Assembly: GCF_018131015.1 (NCBI RefSeq)
Contig: NZ_JAFCJJ010000010.1
Coordinates: 1-64,000 of the forward strand
Source: Bradyrhizobium diazoefficiens
GTDB taxonomy: Bacteria > Pseudomonadota > Alphaproteobacteria > Rhizobiales > Xanthobacteraceae
Length of the DNA: 64,000 bases
Direction: 5' to 3'
The position numbers and the translations under genes were made by a program. Shown here piece after piece: positions 35,254 to 42,624 of the stretch. The stretch's first letter is position 1. The number at the start of each line of letters is the position of its first letter. The notes under the pieces are model-generated. The model had not been told where the DNA came from. It made no database searches and saw only the letters and a program-made list of their open reading frames with translations.

Positions 35254-36282
35254 TCAGGACACGATGCGAGAGGCCTCATAAGGTTTCGGCTCGATGCCGA
35301 AGGCGGCAAGTGCTGCCCCCAGTGCGACCAGCACGGGATGCATCGCGACCACGGCCCGCGATGCCGCCAGCAGCCGGGCGCTGCGAACCGCCGCGAGCGG
35401 CAGGCGACCAAGCATCTGCGCGAACACGAGGGCGCGCGCCGCCGTGCCTTTCGCGGCCTTGAACTGCACGCGATAATTGATCGCACCAATGCGCAGGCCG
35501 CGCCTGGCGATCCAGCCGAGGCTGGTGCGGCCGTGCGGCACGGTCTCGGTGATCACCGCCTCGGCCGTCCAGTGGAAATTCATGCCGGCATCGCGGCACC
35601 GCACGAAGAAATCGCAGTCGCCGCCGCCGAGGAAATTGAAGCGCAGATCGAAGGCGGGACTGCCGAGCCGGTCGAAGGCCGCACGCGTGATCAGGCAGTT
35701 GCCGCAGCCATAGATCAGCGGCACCGCGCCGGTGTAGTCGTAGGCGGGGCAGAAGGCGGGATGGCGCGAAAGCCAGGGCTGGCTGTCGTCCTCGAACAGC
35801 GGCAGCACGGGTCCGCCGACCACGTCGGCGCCGGTCGCTTCCGCGGTGCGGACCATCAGCTCGAGCCAGTCGGGCGAGGCGATCTCGTCGTCGTCGATCA
35901 TCAGGAAGCGAGTCGCCGCCGGAAACAATGCCTGCGCGGTTTCGAACGCGGCGTTGATGGCCTGGCAGTTGCCCTGCCGCGTCTCGACCAGGCAAATGCC
36001 CTGGAGCCTGCCGTCGGCCAAGAACTCCGCGGCGACCGGCGCGCTCTCGCGCCGCGCGGCGTCGTTCTCGACCATGACGACCGCAAAGGAGCGCGGCGTG
36101 CGCTGGCGCGCCAGCGATTCCAGCGTCAGCCGCAGATGCTGCGGCCGGCGGAAGCAGGGAATGCAGACGACGATGCCGACCGAGAGGTCGATGACGCGCG
36201 AACTCGCGGCGACCTCCCGGTTGGGATCGCGCACAGAATCCGAGATCCGGCTCGCGGAGAGGTCGGTCGGGATCAGCGTCAT
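35254..36282 (-). CDS. Glycosyltransferase family 2 (second)
   Basis: A 342-residue GT2. After about 30 variable residues come VGIVVCIPCFRRPQHLRLTLESL, the D-x-D in RFLMIDDDEIASPDW, and an acceptor/catalytic region FNFLGGGDCDFFVRC, with a C-terminal hydrophobic stretch (AAVRSARLLAASRAVVAMHPVLVALGAALAAFG) that may associate with the membrane. GAGGA lies 5 nt before the ATG at 36282. It is convergent with the first GT2 and divergent from the methyltransferase gene. The sugar specificity is unknown. Confidence 0.87.
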   Translation of the reverse strand: MTLIPTDLSASRISDSVRDPNREVAASSRVIDLSVGIVVCIPCFRRPQHLRLTLESLARQRTPRSFAVVMVENDAARRESAPVAAEFLADGRLQGICLVETRQGNCQAINAAFETAQALFPAATRFLMIDDDEIASPDWLELMVRTAEATGADVVGGPVLPLFEDDSQPWLSRHPAFCPAYDYTGAVPLIYGCGNCLITRAAFDRLGSPAFDLRFNFLGGGDCDFFVRCRDAGMNFHWTAEAVITETVPHGRTSLGWIARRGLRIGAINYRVQFKAAKGTAARALVFAQMLGRLPLAAVRSARLLAASRAVVAMHPVLVALGAALAAFGIEPKPYEASRIVS

Positions 36283-36678
36283 GGCGTCCTCAATGTCGGA
36301 GATTCATTGAAAAAGCCCTGCCTCGGTCGCATGCCGCAGTGCCGTCCCGCGGCGGCACAGCGGCGCAGGACAGATCCGTGCCAAAATGGGCTGCCGGCCG
36401 TGGCGGCAAATCCGCGATAGTCCGCTGACATTTCGACAACCACCTGCGCTCGGTCGTGTTCGGGTGACTTGCTTGCGAATTCCTTTGCGCGTGATCGTGC
36501 AATTCGCAGTCCAACCCGCTGTCGGCGGCGCCACACGTCCAATACCGTAGTTAACGCACATCGGCATTAACCCGAATGAAAGCACTGCGACCGGTGGCGC
36601 CGCGCGGCATCGGATTTGCTCTTCGGGGGGCTGAGATTTTTCCTGTAAATTTGAGTCGAACAAGCGCGGTCAGAAAAC
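36283..36678. promoter_or_regulatory. Divergent intergenic region in the polysaccharide locus
   Basis: This roughly 400-bp gap lies between the second GT2 gene and the methyltransferase gene. Short open frames on the minus strand look like composition artefacts. A GTTAAC-n10-ATTAAC pattern (about 36550-36573) is the only repeat-like motif; promoters for both directions must be here, but I cannot assign boxes. Confidence 0.4.
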
Positions 36679-37464
36679 ATGAGCAAGTCGATCGATTTCG
36701 CGACAGCATCCGGGATCCAGTCGCCCGCGCAGACCCAGGCGCTGCTCGACCTGGTCGCCGGCGAGGCCCGCGACAGCCTGCTTGCCGTTCACGAGACGCT
36801 GCGCCGCGAATTGCCGCAAGGTCCCCTCGCGATCTACGAGGCCGGCGGCGGCTCGTCGAGCTTCCTGCCCGTCGACGTGCTCGGCCGCAGCCATGTCACC
36901 GTCGTCGACATCGACGAGGACCAGATCCGCAACAACAGCTACGCGCAGGAGGCCATCCTCGGCGACGTGCAGACTTACCGCTTCGGCGAGGGCACTTTCG
37001 ACGTCGTGATCTGCTACAACGTGATCGAGCATCTGCCCGACGTCGAGGCGGCGCTGCTCAATTTCCTGCACGCGCTCAAGCGCGGCGGGATGATCCTGAT
37101 TGGGGCACCCAATCCGCACTCGTTGTCCGGTGTCGTCACCAAATACTCCCCGCACTGGTTCCACGTCTGGTTCTACCGCCACATCCGCGGCATCAAGACC
37201 GCCGGCCTGCCGGGCGAGGCACCGTTCCCGACCTTCTTCCATCCGCTGGTGACGCTATCGCGGCTCGAGACGTTTACCGCCGCCCATGGCCTCGAGATGA
37301 TCTACCGCCGCGAGGTCGAAAGCCCGCGCTATCCCGAGATGCGCCAGCGCAAGCCGCTGTTCGCCGCCCTCGTCGACGCCGGCGCAGCGCTGCTGAACGC
37401 CGTGCTTCCGCGCGGCACCGACGTTCGCCGCGGCGACTATCACGTCATCCTGCGGAAGCGCTGA
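36679..37464 (+). CDS. SAM-dependent methyltransferase (class I)
   Basis: A 261-residue methyltransferase. Motif I is IYEAGGGSSSFLPVD (about residues 52-66), motif II has the acidic VVDIDEDQI, and the post-motif FDVVICYNVIEHLPDVEAAL is typical of the UbiE/Methyltransf_11 group. It may methylate a sugar or lipid-linked intermediate of the polysaccharide, in line with the neighbourhood, but other substrates are possible. The start at 36679 has only a weak AGAAA upstream. A 273-bp gap separates it from the Wzz/kinase fusion downstream. Confidence 0.88.
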   Translation: MSKSIDFATASGIQSPAQTQALLDLVAGEARDSLLAVHETLRRELPQGPLAIYEAGGGSSSFLPVDVLGRSHVTVVDIDEDQIRNNSYAQEAILGDVQTYRFGEGTFDVVICYNVIEHLPDVEAALLNFLHALKRGGMILIGAPNPHSLSGVVTKYSPHWFHVWFYRHIRGIKTAGLPGEAPFPTFFHPLVTLSRLETFTAAHGLEMIYRREVESPRYPEMRQRKPLFAALVDAGAALLNAVLPRGTDVRRGDYHVILRKR

Positions 37465-37737
37465 GGGCCATGTCCGCGCAGCCTCAAAGCCACGCCGCGA
37501 TGCCTGAAGCGCGCGCGCGAGGCGGTCTGCATGGTAACGAACCGTTAATCTCTGAGCGGGGCGGCTCCAAGAGCAGCCCGCGCTTAAACGCTTTGTTTGC
37601 CATTTCGGTGAATAGTCCCCCGGTGAGTATGGTTAATTTTCCCTGTTGCGTTGATTGCGCGCCTACATCCCCTGCGCAGGGCGTAAAGCGGAGAGTAACC
37701 CCTCAGCCCGCGGCCGTTGGAATGAAAGCTGGGGATC

Positions 37738-40020
37738 ATGCTTGACTATAACCAGCCGATAGACCGGGCCGGCCCGCAAGGCCCGCAGCAGAGGTCGGAC
37801 GCCAGCTTCAACGTGCTGGAGCTCGTCACCCTGCTCTGGCGGCGCAAGATCGCGATTGCCGCCGCGGCACTGATCGGCGCGAGCCTCGCCGTCACCATCG
37901 GCAAGAGCCTCACGCCCCGCTACACGGCGACTGCCCAGCTTTATGTCGATCCGCGCGAGCTGCAGCTCGTCGATCGCGAGCTTACGCCCCGCGCCCAGGA
38001 CGTCTCCGGCATGTCCATGGTGGTGGAGAGCCAGGCGCGCCTGATCACGTCCAACAGCGTGCTGCTCCAGGTCATCAAGCAGGCCGGGCTGGAAAACGAT
38101 GCCGAATTCGGCGGTGGCGGCGACGGCAAGAGCCTGATGTCGGCGCTGCTGGGCGTGGTCGGCCTCCAGCTTCGCTCGCCCAGCGCGGCGGAAACCAGGG
38201 AGGTGCAGCTTGCGGCGCTCGACGCGCTGAACAAGCACATCACCATCCGCAAGACCGAGAAGAGCTTCATCGTCGACGTCGAGGTCTGGTCGACCGACCC
38301 CGCCAAGGCGGCGATGCTCGCCAATGCCCTGACCAGCGCCTATCTCGCGGAGTCCCGCAATTCGCAGGCGCTTGCCGCACGGCGCGCCACCAATGATCTC
38401 TCCGGCCGGCTGAAGGAGCTGCGCGAACGGCTGCGCAACGCCGAAACCGTGCTCGCGACCTACAAGGCGCAGAACAATTTCGTCGGCACCCAGGACTCGC
38501 TGATCTCCGACCAGCAGCTTTCCGCGAGCAACCAGCGCCTCGCTGCGGCGCGTGCGGCGACGCTGGATGCGCAGGCCCGCTTCGACCAGATCGAGGCGAC
38601 CCGGCGCACGGCGGCGGATGCGGGCGCCATTCCGGAGGCGCTGCAATCGCCCACGATTGCAAACCTGCGCGCGCAATATGCCGATGCCCGCAAGAAATAT
38701 GCGGAGCAGACCGCCGAGCTCGGCCCGCGCCATCCGGCGCTGCGCCAGACCGAGAAGCAGGTCGAGGACCTCAAGCGCACCATCAGCGAGGAGATCGAGC
38801 GCTTCGCCCAGTCGGCGAAGAACGATCTGACGCGCGCCCGCGACTTTGAGGCCTCGCTCAACCGGGCGCTGGAAGCACAGAAGCGGCAGAGCGTGCAGCT
38901 CAGCCAGGCCGCCGTGCGGCTGCGCGAGCTCGAGCGCGAGGCAGAGGCGAGCCGCGACGTCTATCAATCCTTCCTCAAGCGCTCGCGCGAGACCGAGGAG
39001 CAGGAGAGCCTGAACACCTCGGCCGCCCGCGTCATCGGCGAGGCCACGGTGCCGCAGCGGCGCTCGTTCCCGCCGGCGATGAGCCTGTTCGCCATGATCG
39101 GCTTCATCTTCGGCGCGCTCGCCGCCGCCTGTTGGTTCGTCGCCGCCGAGCATCTGTTCGCCGGCGCGACCGCTCCCGAGCCGGGCCGCCGGGACCACAC
39201 GCCGGCGCCGGAAACCGCCAGGACACCGCCGAAGGTCGATGCGCCTCCACCACAGCTTGCGCTGGTCGAGAAGCCCCTGATCGCCCGTCTCCAGGAGGCC
39301 GACGTGATCCGCACGCTCGGCGGCATTCTCGCCACCGGCGGCGGCGCCGATCTGACCCGCATCGGCTGGCCGACGCTGCGCCCCGGATTTCCGCTGACGA
39401 CGCTGCTCAACGCCCTGCGCGACATGCGCGCTGCCGCCGCGCGCCGCGCCGTCGGCAAGGCGATGCCGGTGATCGCGCTCGTTGGCGCCGGCGAGACCAC
39501 CGGGCGCAGCGTCACCGCGCTGAACTTCGCGCTGGCAGCGGCGCGCGACGGCGCCCGCGTGCTGATGATCGACGCCGATCATCAGGCGCACGAACTCTCG
39601 AACCGCATCGACCGACCCGGCAAGAACGAGCCGGGCAAGCTCGGCTGGCTCTCGATCGGCAGCAAGGCCGCGCGCGAGATCAAGACAGTCAACGGCATCT
39701 CCGTGCTTCCGGCCGCCGAGAGCGATGCCGGCAAGGCCGCGGACGCCATCCGCAAGGCGGTTGCGCAGGCGCGCGCCGTCGGCGGCTACGATCTCGTCGT
39801 CCTCGACGGCCCGGCGATGCCGCTCTCTTCCGCCGGCCGCAAGCTGCTCGCGGCCGCCGATGCGCTGGTCGCGGTGCTGCCGACCAGCCTCGACATCAAC
39901 GAGAGCATGGAAGAGATCCTGACCGCGCTCGGCGGCGCCGAGCGCAAGCTCGCCGGCGTCGTGCTCGACGAACTCGCCCCCGCAACCCAATCGCGCCAGC
40001 GAGGCAGGCAATATGCTTGA
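37738..40020 (+). CDS. Wzz/GumC-type chain-length protein fused to a degenerate BY-kinase
   Basis: A 760-residue inner-membrane protein. Residues 25-110 are the Wzz domain with the first membrane span (KIAIAAAALIGASLAVTIG), a long coiled-coil periplasmic part follows (about 190-430), and the second span is near residue 445 (SLFAMIGFIFGALAAACWF). The cytosolic C terminus (about 575-760) resembles a bacterial tyrosine kinase: VIALVGAGETTGRSVTALNFA is the P-loop position, VLMIDADHQ is Walker A' and YDLVVLDGPA is Walker B. The P-loop lacks the normal Lys (GRS instead of GKS/T), and the C terminus has no Tyr cluster. It likely controls polysaccharide chain length; kinase activity is doubtful. It overlaps the next gene by 8 nt. 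Confidence 0.9.
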   Translation: MLDYNQPIDRAGPQGPQQRSDASFNVLELVTLLWRRKIAIAAAALIGASLAVTIGKSLTPRYTATAQLYVDPRELQLVDRELTPRAQDVSGMSMVVESQARLITSNSVLLQVIKQAGLENDAEFGGGGDGKSLMSALLGVVGLQLRSPSAAETREVQLAALDALNKHITIRKTEKSFIVDVEVWSTDPAKAAMLANALTSAYLAESRNSQALAARRATNDLSGRLKELRERLRNAETVLATYKAQNNFVGTQDSLISDQQLSASNQRLAAARAATLDAQARFDQIEATRRTAADAGAIPEALQSPTIANLRAQYADARKKYAEQTAELGPRHPALRQTEKQVEDLKRTISEEIERFAQSAKNDLTRARDFEASLNRALEAQKRQSVQLSQAAVRLRELEREAEASRDVYQSFLKRSRETEEQESLNTSAARVIGEATVPQRRSFPPAMSLFAMIGFIFGALAAACWFVAAEHLFAGATAPEPGRRDHTPAPETARTPPKVDAPPPQLALVEKPLIARLQEADVIRTLGGILATGGGADLTRIGWPTLRPGFPLTTLLNALRDMRAAAARRAVGKAMPVIALVGAGETTGRSVTALNFALAAARDGARVLMIDADHQAHELSNRIDRPGKNEPGKLGWLSIGSKAAREIKTVNGISVLPAAESDAGKAADAIRKAVAQARAVGGYDLVVLDGPAMPLSSAGRKLLAAADALVAVLPTSLDINESMEEILTALGGAERKLAGVVLDELAPATQSRQRGRQYA

Positions 40021-40819
40021 ACGTCGCGTCAATCTGGACGGACGGGCCGCCACGGCCGACGTGCCGCGGATCACCGTCGGCGGCCTGCGCATGGCCGCCC
40101 TCGACCTGGAAGCGACCGCCGATTTCATGATCGAGGCGACCGCTCCTGACAGCCGCATCGGCCGTCCGCTGTTTCTCACCTCGGCCAATGGCGAGGTGCT
40201 GGCGCGCTGCTCGACCGAGCCGCAGACCGAGCGCCTGTTCCGCGCCGCCGACCTGATCAATGCCGACGGCCAGCCGCTGGTGACCGCCTCGAAGCTGCAG
40301 TCCTGGTTTCCGCTGCCCGAGCGCGTCTCGACCACGGACCTGTTCCACGTCGTCGCCAGCAAGGCGGAGGCGACCGGCCGCACCTTCTACATGTTCGGTG
40401 CCAGCGAGAGCGAGAATGCAGCAGCCGTCGAAAATGTCCGGCGCTTGTATCCGGACCTCAGGATCGTCGGGCACAGTCACGGCTATCTGCGCGGCGAGGC
40501 GCTGCGCGCGAAAGTCGAGGAGATCAACGCGCTCGCGCCGGATTTCCTCTGGGTCGCGCTCGGCGTGCCCAACGAGCAGGCATTCGTGGAGGAGTTCACG
40601 CCGCTTCTCACCAATGTTGGCGTTATCAAGACATCCGGCGGCCTGTTCAATTTCTTGTCAGGCAGCCGCTCGCGCGCGCCGCAATGGATGCAGAAGATCG
40701 GGCTCGAATGGGTGTGGCGCACCTTGCTCGAGCCGCGCCGCCTGTTCTGGCGCTATTTGACCACCAACCCCCGCGCACTCTATCTTCTCTTCAGCCGGAA
40801 CCGGCCCCTCAATCGCTGA
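40013..40819 (+). CDS. WecG/TagA/CpsF-family glycosyltransferase
   Basis: A 268-residue GT26-type enzyme. The family core is present: FLTSANGEVLARC (about residues 54-66), the catalytic-Asp region LINADGQPLV (about 82-91), FYMFGASESENAAAVE, VGHSHGYL and FLWVALGVPNEQAFVEEF. These enzymes transfer a sugar such as N-acetylmannosamine or a uronic acid to a lipid-linked acceptor at the cytosolic face of the membrane. The start overlaps the stop of the Wzz/kinase gene (ATGCTTGA), so the two are translationally coupled. The C-terminal basic tail (RRLFWRYLTTNPRALY) could bind the membrane. galE follows after 19 nt. Confidence 0.92.
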   Translation: MLERRVNLDGRAATADVPRITVGGLRMAALDLEATADFMIEATAPDSRIGRPLFLTSANGEVLARCSTEPQTERLFRAADLINADGQPLVTASKLQSWFPLPERVSTTDLFHVVASKAEATGRTFYMFGASESENAAAVENVRRLYPDLRIVGHSHGYLRGEALRAKVEEINALAPDFLWVALGVPNEQAFVEEFTPLLTNVGVIKTSGGLFNFLSGSRSRAPQWMQKIGLEWVWRTLLEPRRLFWRYLTTNPRALYLLFSRNRPLNR

Positions 40820-40838
40820 AGAGACGTAGAGTGACGAC

Positions 40839-41831
40839 ATGACTGACCGACCGACTGTCCTCGTTACAGGAGGCGCGGGCTATATCGGCTCGCATGCCTG
40901 CCGCGCACTGGCCGCGGCCGGCTACCGGCCGATCGTTTATGACAATCTTTCGACGGGCCATCGCAATTTCGTTGCCGGAGAGCTCGTCACCGCCGATTTG
41001 CTCGACGGCGCCGCGCTGGCGCGCGCCTTCGCCGAGCACAAGATCACGGCGGTGATGCATTTCGCGGCAGCAAGCCTCGTCGGCGAGTCCATGACCGACC
41101 CGCAGAAATATTACATCAACAATGTGCAGGGCACGCTGTCGCTGCTGCAGGCGATGCGCATCGCGGGCTGCCATCGCATCGTGTTCTCCTCGACCGGCGC
41201 AGTCTATGGCAATGCCGATTCCAAGGCACTGCCGGAGGATTTTCCCTGCGCGCCGATCAACCCCTACGGCGCGTCGAAGTGGATGATCGAGCGCATGCTC
41301 GCCGATTACCGCTCAGCCTACGGTTTCGGCGCGTTCTGCCTGCGCTACTTCAATGCCAGCGGCGCCGATCCGGCCGGCGGCATCGGCGAATTGCGCGACA
41401 ACGAGACCCATCTCATTCCGCGCGCCATGATGGCATTGCAGGGTCACGTCGATTTCGCAGTGTTCGGCGACGATTACGACACGGCCGACGGCACCGCGAT
41501 CCGCGACTACATCCACGTCACCGACCTCGCTGCGGCGCATGTCGCGGCGCTCAAGCTGCTGGAAGGCGGACATGCCGGCGGCAGCTTCAATCTCGGCACC
41601 GGCTCCGGCTTCTCGGTACGCGAGATCCTGACCGCGATCAGGCAGGAGACCGGTCGCGAGGTGCCTCACACCGTCAAGCCGCGTCGCGCCGGCGATCCCA
41701 CCTATCTCGTGGCCGACCCTTCTGCCGCGCGAAAAGTGCTGAACTTCGTGCCGCGCCATTCCGACCTGCCGACGGTGATCAAAACCGCCTGGGCCTGGCA
41801 CCAGAAGGCGCATCCGCTGAAGGCCCGGTGA
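40839..41831 (+). CDS. galE: UDP-glucose 4-epimerase
   Basis: A 330-residue extended SDR of normal GalE length. The NAD-binding motif is TGGAGYIGSHACRAL at residues 9-23, the catalytic Ser is in VFSSTGAVYG, and Tyr-x3-Lys is in NPYGASKWM (about 142-150); RDYIHVTDLAAAHVAAL and GTGSGFSVREIL are typical. It interconverts UDP-glucose and UDP-galactose (or the N-acetyl forms), supplying a sugar donor to the polysaccharide enzymes encoded just upstream. It is the last plus-strand gene of the cluster. The ATG at 40839 is 19 nt after the WecG stop. Confidence 0.95.
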   Translation: MTDRPTVLVTGGAGYIGSHACRALAAAGYRPIVYDNLSTGHRNFVAGELVTADLLDGAALARAFAEHKITAVMHFAAASLVGESMTDPQKYYINNVQGTLSLLQAMRIAGCHRIVFSSTGAVYGNADSKALPEDFPCAPINPYGASKWMIERMLADYRSAYGFGAFCLRYFNASGADPAGGIGELRDNETHLIPRAMMALQGHVDFAVFGDDYDTADGTAIRDYIHVTDLAAAHVAALKLLEGGHAGGSFNLGTGSGFSVREILTAIRQETGREVPHTVKPRRAGDPTYLVADPSAARKVLNFVPRHSDLPTVIKTAWAWHQKAHPLKAR

Positions 41832-41877
41832 GACGAATCTCACCGGAACCTCGGTGCTTCTGACCGGACTGCCGCGA

Positions 41878-42477
41878 TTAGAGCGGCTTGATCTGTACCT
41901 TGCGGAATTTGACCACGCCGGACCCGTATTGAAGGGCGAAGGGTCCGCTCGCGTGCTTGGAGTCCTGCACGTCCACGGTCTTCTGGCCGTTCAGCGTGAC
42001 CGTGAGATGCGATCCCTGCGCGGTGATCTCGTAGGTGTTCCACTTCCCGGCCGCCTTGGGCATCGGCTCGACCTTGGCAACGTCCACGATTGCACCCGTG
42101 CCATAGGTGGGATCGGGCCGCTTGTCGAAGATGTTCACCTCGTAGCAGATCTTGGAGTCGATCTTGTCGCTGGCGTCGCAGCGAATGAAGATGCCGCTGT
42201 TGGCTTCCTCGTCGGTCCAGAATTCGGCCTTGATCTGGAAATCCTTGTAGCTCTGCTTGCTGACCAGATAGGAGAGATCCTTGCCGTCGAGCTTGTCGGC
42301 GACCAGCGCGCCATCCTTCATGGCCCAGTTCGCCTTGCCGACCTCGGTCCAGTCGCCCATCTTGCTGCCGTCGAGCAGGGTGACCCAGCCATCGCTCTGG
42401 CCTTGTGCGGTCTGCGACCAATTCAGCGCCGCCATTGCGGCCACTAGCCCGATCGCGAGAACAGGCAACTTCTTCAT
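41878..42477 (-). CDS. DUF1080 (concanavalin-fold) exported protein
   Basis: A 199-residue protein with a signal peptide (MKKLPVLAIGLVAAMAALNWSQTAQGQ). The mature domain is the DUF1080/3-keto-disaccharide hydrolase fold: WVTLLDGSKMGDWTEVG, the YLVSKQSYKDFQIKAEFW strand, NSGIFIRCDA, NIFDKRPDP and a final GSGVVKFRKVQIKPL. Some relatives cleave 3-keto-glycosides; others are only carbohydrate-binding, so activity is open. GGGGGAG lies 8 nt before ATG 42477; a GTG at 42486 is less likely. It is convergent with galE and downstream of the large GAF-GGDEF-EAL gene on the same strand. Confidence 0.87.
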   Translation of the reverse strand: MKKLPVLAIGLVAAMAALNWSQTAQGQSDGWVTLLDGSKMGDWTEVGKANWAMKDGALVADKLDGKDLSYLVSKQSYKDFQIKAEFWTDEEANSGIFIRCDASDKIDSKICYEVNIFDKRPDPTYGTGAIVDVAKVEPMPKAAGKWNTYEITAQGSHLTVTLNGQKTVDVQDSKHASGPFALQYGSGVVKFRKVQIKPL

Positions 42478-42624
42478 GTCGTTCACTCCCCCTCGTTTGT
42501 TGCGGCGTTGCTCCGCCGGCGCGACAAACTAGCATCCCGGACGATGGCGTAAATCCATTTCCGATGTTGCAGGTGCGTTGAGGCGAGGTACGGCACCGAC
42601 GGTATCAAGGCCGGTCTGCGGCGA

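Noticed and set aside
36279..36663. Overlapping minus-strand frames in the gap before the methyltransferase
   Set aside because: They have no start signals, run across the likely promoter region and do not resemble any family.
37663..40383. Open minus-strand frame of 906 codons opposite the Wzz/kinase gene
   Set aside because: Its low-complexity Arg/Ala/Gly/Asp composition is a shadow of GC-rich plus-strand codons; the plus-strand protein has clear domains and a coupled downstream gene.
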